A DNA stretch of 64,000 bases, taken from assembly GCF_031846165.1 (NCBI RefSeq), contig NZ_JAVRIE010000003.1:248001-312000 (forward strand), given 5' to 3'. Position 1 is the first letter of the stretch. Every line of letters starts with the position of its first letter. Below are positions 1 to 8,424 of this stretch, piece by piece. The stretch is from Glaciecola blandensis. Lineage in GTDB: Bacteria; Pseudomonadota; Gammaproteobacteria; Enterobacterales; Alteromonadaceae. The translations under genes were made by a program, and so were the position numbers. The notes below the pieces were generated by a model. It made no database searches and was not told the DNA's origin. It worked only from the letters and a program-made list of their open reading frames with translations.

Positions 1-559
1 CACCGGTAAAGCAAGCTATTTAACTGCCGTTACGGAAGTTGAGAATGAGCTGATTGAAATTTTGGATGTAGAAAAAATCCTCAATGAAATTTCACCATTG
101 AACACTGATATTAGCCAAGACTTAGCTGATACCTTAGATGTGAGCTCAAGTGAAGGTAAGATTATTTTCATTGCGGATGATTCATCTGTAGCCAGAAACC
201 AGGTCAAGAAAGCTTTGACAGCGCTAGGTTTGGAGATCGAAGTAGCTAAAAACGGTCTGGAAGCGCTGAAGATGTTGAAAAAGTTAGCCAGTGAAACCGG
301 TGATGTGACTGATAAAGTGGGCGTATTGGTTTCTGACATAGAGATGCCAGAAATGGATGGGTACACGCTAACGGCTGAAATTAAAAATGACCCAGAGTTG
401 GCACGTTTGCATGTGGTTTTGCATACTTCGCTAAGTGGTGTCTTTAATCAGGCAATGGTTAAGAAAGTGGGCGCAGACGATTTCATAGCCAAATTCCACC
501 CTGATGAATTAGCAAGCGCAGTTGAAAAATGGTTAGGTACTGAGCTAAAAGCGAAATAA
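1..559 (+). CDS. cheV: Chemotaxis coupling protein CheV, C-terminal part
   Basis: The frame is open from the first bases of the window, so the 5' end lies outside. The visible part starts with the last strands of a CheW-like domain (…VTEVENELIEILDVEKIL), followed by a CheY-like receiver domain. That domain has the acidic pair DD in 'FIADDSSVARNQV', the phosphoacceptor Asp in 'VLVSDIEMPEMDG' and a late Lys ('FIAKFHPD'). CheV couples chemoreceptors to CheA, and its receiver is thought to tune adaptation. It lies 3 bp before cheR, the usual pairing upstream of flgB in Vibrio, Shewanella and Alteromonas-type flagellar clusters. The family is normally about 310 residues, so roughly 40 percent of the protein is missing here only because of the window edge. 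Confidence 0.93.
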   Translation, partial: TGKASYLTAVTEVENELIEILDVEKILNEISPLNTDISQDLADTLDVSSSEGKIIFIADDSSVARNQVKKALTALGLEIEVAKNGLEALKMLKKLASETGDVTDKVGVLVSDIEMPEMDGYTLTAEIKNDPELARLHVVLHTSLSGVFNQAMVKKVGADDFIAKFHPDELASAVEKWLGTELKAK

Positions 560-562
560 TGT

Positions 563-1393
563 GTGAATAAAGACCTTTCACCAGCCTTGTACGAAAAATT
601 CTGCCACTTTTTACACACAAAAAGTGGCATTGTTTTAGGAGGCTCGAAACAATATTTAGTTCGCAGCCGTATGGTGCCTCTTTTACATCGTCATGGGCTG
701 ACCGATATTGATCAATTGATTGAAAAAATCATGCGACAAAGTGACTCTGGCCTAACTCAGTCAGCAATCGAAGCGATGACCACTAACGAGACACTTTGGT
801 TTAGAGATAAGTATCCCTTCAGTATCCTGAAAAACACTATTTTGCCCGAGTTGGCCAAAAAGCAAAATCGCTTGCGAATTTGGAGTGCGGCAAGCTCAAC
901 CGGGCAAGAAGCATACTCCATCGCCATTACCATTGCGGAATTCAAGAAGTCCTATCCATCTGCCTTTCAAGGTGGGATCCAAATTCTTGGGACTGACTTG
1001 TCTAATACTGTGGTTGCTCAAGCGAAGGCGGCAACATATGACGAGCTCTCCTTAAGTCGTGGCCTAGAGGATGATGTGAAACGAAAATACTTTGAGCATC
1101 ATGATAACAAAACGATGAGTGTCGTATCTGCTATTCGAAAGTGGGTGGACTTTAAGCAATTCAATCTGACGACCAGTTTTGCCTCCCTTGGGAAGTTCGA
1201 TGTGGTCTTTTGCCGTAATGTGCTGATTTACTTCGATAGCGAACAAAAAAAACGGATACTGCAAAATATTTCCGCTTCTTTGCAGTCTGAAGGCAGTTTG
1301 ATCTTGGGGGCATCCGAGTCACTAGGAGGTGCGAGTGCTCATTTCAAAATGTTAACTCAGCCTTCAGGCCTTTATTACCGTAAGTCTGCGTAA
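563..1393 (+). CDS. cheR: Chemotaxis protein methyltransferase CheR
   Basis: CheR methylates glutamates on chemoreceptors using S-adenosylmethionine. The 276-residue protein has the family length, an N-terminal helical domain and a Rossmann SAM domain. Motifs are 'RIWSAASSTGQEAYSIAI' (SAM-binding loop, about residues 112-130) and 'DVVFCRNVLIYF' (about 213-224). The start is GTG at 563, because the ATG overlapping the cheV stop runs into a stop after three codons. It is transcribed with cheV and followed about 100 bp later by the sigma54 promoter of flgB. In polar-flagellum clusters this CheR is encoded outside the main che operon. The family assignment is firm. Confidence 0.95.
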   Translation: MNKDLSPALYEKFCHFLHTKSGIVLGGSKQYLVRSRMVPLLHRHGLTDIDQLIEKIMRQSDSGLTQSAIEAMTTNETLWFRDKYPFSILKNTILPELAKKQNRLRIWSAASSTGQEAYSIAITIAEFKKSYPSAFQGGIQILGTDLSNTVVAQAKAATYDELSLSRGLEDDVKRKYFEHHDNKTMSVVSAIRKWVDFKQFNLTTSFASLGKFDVVFCRNVLIYFDSEQKKRILQNISASLQSEGSLILGASESLGGASAHFKMLTQPSGLYYRKSA

Positions 1394-1438
1394 AACACTT
1401 CAATAAAAATATCACTTTCCTACAAAAATAATTACTGA

Positions 1439-1455
1439 TTGGCACATCATTTGCT
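1439..1455 (+). promoter_or_regulatory. Sigma54 promoter of flgB operon
   Basis: The sequence TTGGCAC-ATCAT-TTGCT matches the RpoN -24/-12 consensus. GG is at 1441-1442 and GC at 1453-1454, exactly 10 bases apart. It lies 36 bp before the flgB ATG, the expected place for an FlrC-activated class III promoter. Confidence 0.88.
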
Positions 1456-1490
1456 GAACACTGGCATGAAAGAATGTGTGAGTAATTATT

Positions 1491-1892
1491 ATGGCGATTA
1501 GTTTAGACAGACTTGTAGGCTTCCATCAAAAAGCGCTTTCGATACGAAGTGATCGTATGGAAGTCATTTCTGGCAACCTCGCAAACGCTAACACACCGGG
1601 TTATAAAGCACGAGATATCGACTTTAATAAGGCGATGAAAAGTGCGCAATATGACCAAGGTAGCCTTGTAAAAACCCACGACAAACATTTATCTGGCCGC
1701 TCGCAAATGCAAGCGGAAATTGAATTCAGAGTTCCGGACCAACCTGATACTGGTGATGGCAATACTGTCGACGCGCAAGTTGAACGTAATAACTTTCTCG
1801 ACAATGGTATGCGCTATCAGGCCGGTATTATGCTCCTGAACGGAAAGATTAAAGGCATGAAAAAAGCGCTAGGTGGCGGAGGTCAAGGTTAA
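1491..1892 (+). CDS. flgB: Flagellar basal-body rod protein FlgB
   Basis: FlgB is a proximal rod protein of the flagellar basal body, exported by the flagellar type III system and polymerised in the periplasm. The 133-residue product has the rod-family N-terminal signature with 'SGNLANANTPGYKARDIDF' (about residues 27-45) and a C-terminal helix with 'NFLDNGMRYQAGIMLLNGKIKGMKKAL'. It starts the flgBCDE operon behind a strong sigma54 promoter. Its TAA stop overlaps the ATG of flgC by one base, indicating translational coupling. Length and motifs are normal. Confidence 0.96.
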   Translation: MAISLDRLVGFHQKALSIRSDRMEVISGNLANANTPGYKARDIDFNKAMKSAQYDQGSLVKTHDKHLSGRSQMQAEIEFRVPDQPDTGDGNTVDAQVERNNFLDNGMRYQAGIMLLNGKIKGMKKALGGGGQG

Positions 1893-2314
1893 TGAGTTTA
1901 TTTAATATTATGAAAATTGCGAGTACGGGTATGGGGGCAGAAAGTGTCCGCTTGAATACCACGGCAAGTAACATTGCTAACGCTAACTCGGTCAGCAGCA
2001 GTTACGAAGATACATATAAAGCTCGTCATCCGGTCTTTGCCGCAGCATTGGATCAAGCATCTAACGACATGACAAAAGGCGCAGGTGTCAAAGTGTTAGG
2101 GGTGGTTGAAAGCACAAAGCCGCTGAATGTGGAGTATGCACCAAATAACCCTATGGCGGATGAGAATGGTTATATCTATCGTCCCAACGTCAATATTGTT
2201 GAAGAAATGGCAGATATGATGTCAGCCTCAAAAGGCTATGAAACAAATGTTCAAATCGCAGATACCACGAAAAGAATTTTCCGACGTGTATTGCAATTAG
2301 GTCAAGGCCAGTAA
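1892..2314 (+). CDS. flgC: Flagellar basal-body rod protein FlgC
   Basis: FlgC is the second proximal rod subunit. The 140-residue protein carries the N-terminal rod motif 'NTTASNIANANSVSSSYEDTYKARHPVF' and the C-terminal block 'NVNIVEEMADMMSASKGYETNVQIADTTKRIFRRVLQLG' typical of the family. The start ATG overlaps the flgB stop. It is followed after 32 bp by flgD with its own ribosome-binding site (GAGGA). Nothing unusual was seen. Confidence 0.96.
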   Translation: MSLFNIMKIASTGMGAESVRLNTTASNIANANSVSSSYEDTYKARHPVFAAALDQASNDMTKGAGVKVLGVVESTKPLNVEYAPNNPMADENGYIYRPNVNIVEEMADMMSASKGYETNVQIADTTKRIFRRVLQLGQGQ

Positions 2315-2346
2315 GTTTAAGCTAAACGTTTTAGCGAGGAAATTTT

Positions 2347-3039
2347 ATGAATACATTAGAACGCAATACAACGGGCTTAAATAACGATTTGTATTGGCAA
2401 CCTGAGCCAGTCAAAGTGTCGGATGGCTCAGAGCAGAACCTAAAGCAAGAAGATTTCTTTGCTCTGCTAACCGAACAATTAGCCAACCAGGATCCCACTA
2501 AACCGGTCGACAATGACCAATTGGTTGCCCAGATGACGTCATTTACAACAGCAGATGGTATTTCACAGTTGAATGAAAAGTTTGAATCATTCTCTTCTTC
2601 AATGACATCCAACCAAGCTCTTCAAGCTTCCAGCTTGATAGGTCAAGACGTACTTGTTACCGGTAATATTGGCCATGTTGCCAACCAAGGTGAAGGAATT
2701 ACTGGGGTTATCATTAATGAACAAACCTCTCAGAATACCAAAATAGCCATTCAAAATGCCCAAGGCGAAGTCGTTAGAACGATGGACGTCGGTACCCTTG
2801 CTGCTGGTAACATTGAATTTAATTGGGATGGTACAGATCAAAACGGCAATCCATTGCCGCCTGGTGATTATGCCGTTCAAGTACAAGGCGATGTTTTCGG
2901 TGAGCCGACATCACTTGCCACTGCAATCAATCGACACGTAGATAGTGTGAGCTTGGCCGCTTCAAGCCAAGGTGTCATTCTTAATTTAGATGGTGACGTT
3001 AGCATCAAGCTTGATGACGTTATCCAAATCGGTAGTTAA
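2347..3039 (+). CDS. flgD: Flagellar hook assembly cap protein FlgD
   Basis: FlgD forms the temporary cap that guides hook subunit assembly and is itself exported. The 230-residue product has the conserved N-terminal block 'LKQEDFFALLTEQLANQDPTKPVDNDQLVAQMTSFTTADGISQLNEKF' (about residues 32-80), which starts the family domain. The C-terminal half holds the FlgD Ig-like domain with 'GNIEFNWDGTDQNGNPLPPGDYAVQV'. It sits between flgC and flgE as in most gammaproteobacterial clusters. The length is normal and no rearrangement was seen. Confidence 0.95.
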   Translation: MNTLERNTTGLNNDLYWQPEPVKVSDGSEQNLKQEDFFALLTEQLANQDPTKPVDNDQLVAQMTSFTTADGISQLNEKFESFSSSMTSNQALQASSLIGQDVLVTGNIGHVANQGEGITGVIINEQTSQNTKIAIQNAQGEVVRTMDVGTLAAGNIEFNWDGTDQNGNPLPPGDYAVQVQGDVFGEPTSLATAINRHVDSVSLAASSQGVILNLDGDVSIKLDDVIQIGS

Positions 3040-3054
3040 TAGGAGTTTTTTCCC

Positions 3055-4440
3055 ATGTCATTCAATATCGCACTAAGCGGAGTCTCAGCTTCACAAAAAG
3101 ACTTAGATACGACAGCCAACAACATTGCAAACGTAAACACGGTTGGTTTTAAAGAATCACGCGCTGAATTCGGAGATGTTTATGCAGCATCACTCTTGGC
3201 GTCAGGTAAAACAAAAGTAGGTGATGGTGCGCTTACACAAGAAGTAGCCCAACAATTTTCACAAGGTAGTTTAACCTTTACCAATAACTCTTTGGATTTG
3301 GCAATAACCGGTAACGGCTTCTTCGCAACAGTGCCAGAAATTACTTCTCGTGACTTCTCATTCACTCGAGCTGGCCAATTTAAATTAGATTCCAATAACT
3401 TTGTCGTTAACTCACAAGGCGACAACTTGTTAGGTTTCCCGGTAAACACTGATGGAACATCAGCGTCAGTTGCTTTGAGTACGACGGTACCAGTGAGAAT
3501 TCCAGATTCGTCAGGTTCGCCACAACAAACAACAGAAGTTGACGTTCGCTTTAACTTGCCAGCAGGCGACCAAGCTAAGGTGGCTGCAGATTTCGACCCA
3601 ACAGATCCCTTAACTTATAATGCAGCAACCTCAGTTACTGTATATGACTCATTGGGTGACAGTCATGTTATGACTTATTACTTTATTAAGGACAATGATC
3701 CAGGTGTAGTAAACGAATGGTATGTGGCAACAGCAGTCGATGATCAGCTGATTGATGCCGTAAACTCGGATGGTTCAGATTCAGATCCTGCTACTGCGGT
3801 CAACACAATCGGTGGTAATACCGGCAATGCAGTAACGACTGCTAAAATACAATTTAGTGAGGGCGGTGATTTCATCGGTATCCAATCTGCCGACGGCCTG
3901 CCACAGCCAGATTCTAAATTCAGAACAGAAGCGCTAGGTCCAACGATACTTAGTAACGGTTCCGATCCAAACCAACAAATCACTATCGATTTTAACTTGG
4001 ATAGAAACAGTGCGACACCAAATGAGCCAACACAGTTTGCGTCTGCATTTGAAGTAACCTCACTTGAACAAGATGGTTTGCCAGTAGGGCGATTAACCGG
4101 TATTGATATTGGTGCAGATGGTCTAGTGAGAGCAACGTTCTCTAATGGTACTTCTGAACCTATCGTAAGAGTTGCACTTGTGCGCTTCTCTAACGAACAA
4201 GGTTTAACACAACAATCGGGTACGCAATGGAAAGAAAGTATTCTTTCTGGTGAGGCACTAGCGGGCGAAGCCACAACAGGTACTTATGGCGACATTAACT
4301 CGTCAGCACTTGAGCAAGCTAACGTGAACTTAACCACTGAGCTAATCGATATGATTATTGCTCAACGGAACTTCCAAGCAAACTCAAGAGCACTTGAAGT
4401 AAACAACCAGTTGAACCAGACAATTCTGAATATTCGATAA
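3055..4440 (+). CDS. flgE: Flagellar hook protein FlgE
   Basis: FlgE builds the hook that joins rod to filament. The 461-residue protein has the rod/hook N-terminus (MSFNIALSGVSASQKDLDTTANNIANVNTVGFKESRAEF), a central variable D2-type region and the C-terminal 'NVNLTTELIDMIIAQRNFQANSRALEVNNQLNQTILNIR', which mediates axial packing. It is preceded by an AGGAG ribosome-binding site. A strong intrinsic terminator follows 13 bp after the stop, so flgBCDE seems to form a separate transcription unit from flgF onward. Confidence 0.96.
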   Translation: MSFNIALSGVSASQKDLDTTANNIANVNTVGFKESRAEFGDVYAASLLASGKTKVGDGALTQEVAQQFSQGSLTFTNNSLDLAITGNGFFATVPEITSRDFSFTRAGQFKLDSNNFVVNSQGDNLLGFPVNTDGTSASVALSTTVPVRIPDSSGSPQQTTEVDVRFNLPAGDQAKVAADFDPTDPLTYNAATSVTVYDSLGDSHVMTYYFIKDNDPGVVNEWYVATAVDDQLIDAVNSDGSDSDPATAVNTIGGNTGNAVTTAKIQFSEGGDFIGIQSADGLPQPDSKFRTEALGPTILSNGSDPNQQITIDFNLDRNSATPNEPTQFASAFEVTSLEQDGLPVGRLTGIDIGADGLVRATFSNGTSEPIVRVALVRFSNEQGLTQQSGTQWKESILSGEALAGEATTGTYGDINSSALEQANVNLTTELIDMIIAQRNFQANSRALEVNNQLNQTILNIR

Positions 4441-4453
4441 TACCGAATAAACT

Positions 4454-4481
4454 AAAAAAAGCGGCAATTGCCGCTTTTTTT
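4454..4481 (+). terminator. Intrinsic terminator after flgE
   Basis: There is a run of A, a perfect GCGGCAATTGCCGC palindrome, then a run of seven T. The symmetry means it could act in both directions. It separates flgBCDE from flgF. Confidence 0.88.
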
Positions 4482-4497
4482 GTGCCTGCAAATAAAC

Positions 4498-4911
4498 CGT
4501 AGCTTAAGCACACTAACAGCCTTCAGCCTTTGCCCGTATAAAAGCCGCGTGCGACATTTTGTAAAGAGTGCGGTAGCTAAACCAACAGCGGAAAAACCTT
4601 AGGGCCTTGAAAGACGCTTCAAGCCCATCCATGGGTCGCTTGGCACTCGACATCCATGTCGAGTGACACTTTCAAGTCCCTAAGATTCATCCGCTTTTTG
4701 TTGATTTAGGTACCGCACTTTATAGGTGAAGCGCTCACCTGCAGCTCAAGCACGCTAACAAAAAGCCGTAAGTCTTTGCTCGAATAAAAGTGTCAATCGG
4801 CAGGACGCCGATTGTCAAGCGTCCCAAGGATGGGCTCGCAGCGACTTTTATTCGGGCAAAGGCTGAAGGCTGTTAGTGTGCTTGAACTGCGGATTATCAG
4901 CGAGCTTGAGC
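4498..4911. repeat. Nested inverted-repeat block between flgE and flgF
   Basis: This 414 bp stretch is non-coding and built of repeats. Arm A (4498-4544) and arm C (4845-4891) are inverted copies of each other over 47 bases with about four mismatches. Arm B (about 4741-4788) is a more diverged direct copy of A. A second inverted pair lies inside: 4562-4612 against 4669-4721, starting and ending with GTGCGGTA / TACCGCAC. Inside that is a perfect hairpin CACTCGACAT…ATGTCGAGTG (4644-4665). A further hairpin CAATCGGC…GCCGATTG lies at 4794-4814. A short inverted remnant GCTTGAGCT lies near 4903. No transposase or target-site duplication was recognised, so it looks like a MITE-like or REP-type palindromic mosaic. 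Confidence 0.75.
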
Positions 4912-4924
4912 TACGAGTTAACGT

Positions 4925-4938
4925 TCGCCTGAAGGCGA
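4925..4938. repeat. Short hairpin just upstream of flgF promoter
   Basis: TCGCCT-GA-AGGCGA forms a perfect six-base stem ten bases before the flgF -24 element. It could be the edge of the repeat block or a barrier to read-through. Its function is unknown. Confidence 0.5.
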
Positions 4939-4948
4939 GCGCGCGTGT

Positions 4949-4966
4949 TTGGCATTGTCTTTGCAA
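4949..4966 (+). promoter_or_regulatory. Sigma54 promoter of flgF operon
   Basis: TTGGCAT-TGTCT-TTGCA has GG at 4951-4952 and GC at 4963-4964, ten bases apart, as in RpoN promoters. It lies 48 bp before the flgF ATG at 5014 and just after the repeat block, so it can restart transcription of flgFGHIJKL. Confidence 0.85.
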
Positions 4967-5013
4967 ACATCTCAGTATTCAATTTTAGTTACGTCAAAAA
5001 AGAGTCGAATGCT

Positions 5014-5757
5014 ATGGATAAAATGCTGTATATCGCTGCAAGTGGCGCGAAACAAGACCTTCTTGCGACTTCAGTACGTGCCAACAATTTGGCAAATGCG
5101 CAGACCACGGGTTTTAAAGCCCAGCTAGAGCAAGCGAGAGCGATGCCTGCTTACGGCGAAGGTTTGCCTACTCGCGTATTTAGCATGACTGAAAGTCCTA
5201 GCAATGATTACGAAAGTGGCCCTTTAATTACCACTGGGCGTCCACTTGATGTGGCAGTTCAAGGCTCAGGCTGGCTGAGCGTGCAAACACCACAGGGCGA
5301 AGAGGCCTATACTCGTAGTGGCTCATTAACGATGACGGTGGATGGTGCTTTACAAGACTCAAAAGGTAATTTGGTATTGGGCGAAAATGGTCCGCTATTT
5401 TTACCTGTACCCATAACTAATCTCACTATTTCAGGCGATGGCCGCATTTCTGGCCGTTTGCAAGGAGCACCACCGGATCAAATTGACGAAATAGGCCGCT
5501 TAAAAATGGTTAACCCTGCATTGGATACCATGAAGCGCCGAAACGATGGTTTATTTGATTTGAAAGAAGGTGGTATTGCCCCTCAGGATATAAACGTTGG
5601 TGTTGGTTCGGGCATGCTCGAAGGTTCAAATGTCAATGCGGTTGAAGAGATGGTCAGCATGATTAGCTTACAGCGTCACTATGAGATGCAAGTAAAGCTA
5701 ATGAAGAAAGCTGACCAAATGGTTACTAGCTCGAATACCTTACTCAGAATTATTTAA
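5014..5757 (+). CDS. flgF: Flagellar basal-body rod protein FlgF
   Basis: FlgF is a proximal rod protein. I place the start at ATG 5014, giving MDKMLYIAASGAKQDLL, the typical FlgF N-terminus. An upstream in-frame GTG at 4945 would lie inside the sigma54 promoter and is not credible. The resulting 247-residue protein has 'VRANNLANAQTTGFKAQLEQARAM' near the N-terminus and the C-terminal 'GSNVNAVEEMVSMISLQRHYEMQVKLMKKADQM'. It begins the second rod/ring operon and is followed 38 bp later by flgG. Confidence 0.95.
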   Translation: MDKMLYIAASGAKQDLLATSVRANNLANAQTTGFKAQLEQARAMPAYGEGLPTRVFSMTESPSNDYESGPLITTGRPLDVAVQGSGWLSVQTPQGEEAYTRSGSLTMTVDGALQDSKGNLVLGENGPLFLPVPITNLTISGDGRISGRLQGAPPDQIDEIGRLKMVNPALDTMKRRNDGLFDLKEGGIAPQDINVGVGSGMLEGSNVNAVEEMVSMISLQRHYEMQVKLMKKADQMVTSSNTLLRII

Positions 5758-5795
5758 TTTTTTAAAAAGCGAATTGTTTTTTCGCGGAGGTTGTT

Positions 5796-6584
5796 ATGCA
5801 CCCAGCATTATGGATAAGTAAAACAGGACTAGATGCAGCACAAACTGATGTATCAGTTGTATCGAATAACTTGGCAAATGCCAGCACCGTAGGTTTCAAG
5901 AAGGACCGTGCGGTATTCGAAGACTTGCTCTATCAGAACATTAATCAACCGGGTGGTCGTTCGTCGGCGGATACCGAACTTCCCTCAGGCTTGATGCTTG
6001 GCGCAGGTTCTAAGGTCGTTGCGACCCAAAAATCGCATACTCAAGGCAATCTATTAACCACTGACAATGCTTTAGATATCTCTATACAAGGTCGTGGTTT
6101 CTTCGAGATTCAGCAACCTGATGGCACCTTAGCGTATACCCGAAATGGTCAGTTCACGCTGAATGACCAAGGTAATATCGTGACACCTGGTGCGGGTTTC
6201 GTGCTGCAGCCTGTCGTGACTTTGCCGCCAGATGCGCAGCAAGTGACAATTTCGCAAGACGGTGAAGTGTCTGCGCAATTGCGTGGTCAGGCTGAGCCTC
6301 AAGTCTTAGGTCAGCTGAACCTAGCCGATTTCATCAACCCTGTTGGTTTACAACCAATTGGTCAAAACCTTTACGTTGAAACTGCTGTTTCAGGGGCGCC
6401 AATTCAAGGTGTTCCAGGTCTTGAAGGGCTGGGAACATTAGCCCAAGGAACCTTGGAAACATCAAACGTGAATGTGACGGAAGAACTAGTGAATCTCATT
6501 GAAAGCCAACGTTTGTACGAGATGAACTCTAAAGTGATTTCTTCTGTCGACCAAATGCTTGGCCAAGTTATTCAGCAGCTTTAG
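5796..6584 (+). CDS. flgG: Flagellar distal rod protein FlgG
   Basis: FlgG forms the distal rod. The 262-residue protein carries 'VVSNNLANASTVGFKKDRAVFEDLLYQNINQPGG' near its N-terminus and 'TSNVNVTEELVNLIESQRLYEMNSKVISSVDQMLGQVIQQL' at its C-terminus, both typical. A GGAGG ribosome-binding site precedes the ATG. The stretch 'GGRSSADTELPSGLMLGAGSKVVATQKSHTQGN' after residue 50 matches the FlgG-specific insertion that straightens the rod. Position and length are standard. Confidence 0.96.
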   Translation: MHPALWISKTGLDAAQTDVSVVSNNLANASTVGFKKDRAVFEDLLYQNINQPGGRSSADTELPSGLMLGAGSKVVATQKSHTQGNLLTTDNALDISIQGRGFFEIQQPDGTLAYTRNGQFTLNDQGNIVTPGAGFVLQPVVTLPPDAQQVTISQDGEVSAQLRGQAEPQVLGQLNLADFINPVGLQPIGQNLYVETAVSGAPIQGVPGLEGLGTLAQGTLETSNVNVTEELVNLIESQRLYEMNSKVISSVDQMLGQVIQQL

Positions 6585-6594
6585 GAATAAATTC

Positions 6595-7302
6595 ATGACT
6601 CTATTATCTTTACGTTCGTTCAAACTCATCGCAGTGCTTACCACAGTTGTGATTGCTCTGAGCGCTTGTCAGTCTACCGAAGTACAACCGGTTACCGCGA
6701 ATGATCCTTATTACGCGCCAGCCGTGCCGAGTTTGACACGCGACGAAATTGTTGAAGATGGTAGCTTGTTCATGAAGGGAATGGCAAACAGCTTGTACTC
6801 TGATGTTAAAGCTCGTCGCGTGGGTGACATTATCACTGTTCAATTGAGTGAAAACACAAATGCCACTAAATCCGCAGGGACAACCTCAAGCAAAGAGTCA
6901 ACAGTCGATGTGCAACCTATTATTGGTCTTGGTGGGAATGCCATCAATATAGGTAAAGAATCCTTGCAGCTGGGATTAGACTCCTCGAATGAATTTACTG
7001 GTGACGCACAAGCGAATCAGAGCAATAGCTTGTCTGGCAATATCTCCGTCACTGTTGTGGAAGTGCTCCCAAATCAAAACCTGATTATTCGTGGTGAGAA
7101 GTGGCTAACCCTTAATAACGGGGACGAATATATTCGTCTTACCGGGGTTATTCGCGCCGCCGATATTTCGCCTACCAATGAAATCGAATCAACCAAAATA
7201 GCCAATGCTCGCATTCAGTACAGCGGCAAAGGATCCTTTGCCCAAGCGCAGGAAAAAGGTTGGTTGACGAAATTTTTCTCTTCAACTTGGTGGCCACTTT
7301 AG
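6595..7302 (+). CDS. flgH: Flagellar L-ring lipoprotein FlgH
   Basis: FlgH forms the outer-membrane L-ring. The best start is ATG 6595, behind AGGAAT and giving a clean lipoprotein signal. The hydrophobic segment LIAVLTTVVIALSAC ends in lipobox Cys25. An upstream in-frame start at 6559 would overlap flgG and spoil the signal peptide. The 235-residue product includes 'DVKARRVGDIITVQLSENTNATKSAGT' and 'EYIRLTGVIRAADISPTNEIESTKIANARIQYSGKG', which are L-ring signatures. It lies 6 bp from flgI. Confidence 0.95.
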   Translation: MTLLSLRSFKLIAVLTTVVIALSACQSTEVQPVTANDPYYAPAVPSLTRDEIVEDGSLFMKGMANSLYSDVKARRVGDIITVQLSENTNATKSAGTTSSKESTVDVQPIIGLGGNAINIGKESLQLGLDSSNEFTGDAQANQSNSLSGNISVTVVEVLPNQNLIIRGEKWLTLNNGDEYIRLTGVIRAADISPTNEIESTKIANARIQYSGKGSFAQAQEKGWLTKFFSSTWWPL

Positions 7303-7308
7303 GAAATT

Positions 7309-8424
7309 ATGATGAAGTTTATCACTGTAGCACTCATGCTAAGTCTCTTGCTTTCGCCGTTTCAAGCGCAAGCACAACGAATTAAAGATCTCGCCAGCGT
7401 GCAGGGCGTGCGATCCAACCAATTAGTGGGTTATGGCTTAGTTGTCGGTTTGCCGGGTACTGGCGAAACCAGTCCATTTACCGAACAGAGTTTTCGCACC
7501 ATGCTATCCAATTTTGGTATTTCATTGGATAGTAGCGTAAAACCAAAAATCAAAAATGTGGCTGCGGTAGCAGTCCATGCAACGCTTCCTGCGTTTTCTA
7601 AACCGGGTCAAAATATTGATGTTACGGTATCTTCGGTCGGCGAGGCATCTAGCCTGAATGGCGGAACTTTGTTGCAAACCTTTCTACGTGGTTTGGATGG
7701 TGAAATTTATGCGGTTGCACAAGGTAGCTTAGTTGTCAGTGGTTTTGGCGCAGAGGGCAACGATGGTTCTCGGATTGTATCGAATACGCCAACCGTAGGA
7801 CGTATCGCCAACGGAGCTGTGGTGGAAAGAGCGGTTCCTTCTGGTTTGATGCAGAATGATTATCTTACTTTGAACTTGAATACGCCCGATTTCAGCACGG
7901 CACAAGCCCTTGCTGATGTGATTAACATGCGTTTAGGTGGCGATCCGAGCAAAGGTACTGCCATTGCAATGCCAATGGATGCTGCTTCTGTGAGGGTGTC
8001 AGCGCCGCGTGATCAAGCTCAACGAGTCAGCTTTTTGGCTACCATTGAAAATTTTGAATTCCAGCCAGCAGCGGCACCTGCGAGGGTGGTAATTAACAGT
8101 CGTACCGGCACTATTGTCATAGGTGAAGATGTAAAACTATTGCCTGCAGCCATCACGCATGGTGGCTTAACGGTCACGATTTCAGAAAATGCCCAAGTTG
8201 ATCAACCAAACGCGCTAGCGAATGGTAATACCGTCATTACGCCGCAATCCATTGTTGATGTGCAATTGGATGACAGTCGTATGTTCTTGTTTGACCCTGG
8301 TGTGAGCCTTGATGAATTGGTTCGTGCCGTGAATGAAATCGGTGCTGCACCTGGCGATCTGATGGCAATCCTTGAAGCCCTGCGTCAAGCGGGCGCGCTC
8401 CAAGGTGAATTGGTAATTATCTAA
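7309..8424 (+). CDS. flgI: Flagellar P-ring protein FlgI
   Basis: FlgI builds the periplasmic P-ring around the rod. The 371-residue protein starts with a Sec signal peptide (ITVALMLSLLLSPFQAQA) and continues with the family hallmark 'RIKDLASVQGVRSNQLVGYGLVVGLPGTGE'. The C-terminal region 'VSLDELVRAVNEIGAAPGDLMAILEALRQAGALQGELVII' is equally typical. Its stop overlaps the flgJ start by one base, indicating tight coupling. Confidence 0.97.
   Translation: MMKFITVALMLSLLLSPFQAQAQRIKDLASVQGVRSNQLVGYGLVVGLPGTGETSPFTEQSFRTMLSNFGISLDSSVKPKIKNVAAVAVHATLPAFSKPGQNIDVTVSSVGEASSLNGGTLLQTFLRGLDGEIYAVAQGSLVVSGFGAEGNDGSRIVSNTPTVGRIANGAVVERAVPSGLMQNDYLTLNLNTPDFSTAQALADVINMRLGGDPSKGTAIAMPMDAASVRVSAPRDQAQRVSFLATIENFEFQPAAAPARVVINSRTGTIVIGEDVKLLPAAITHGGLTVTISENAQVDQPNALANGNTVITPQSIVDVQLDDSRMFLFDPGVSLDELVRAVNEIGAAPGDLMAILEALRQAGALQGELVII

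Noticed and set aside
4945..5013. Longer in-frame start for flgF at GTG 4945
   Set aside because: It lies within the sigma54 promoter and would add a non-homologous N-terminus; ATG 5014 gives the family-typical start.
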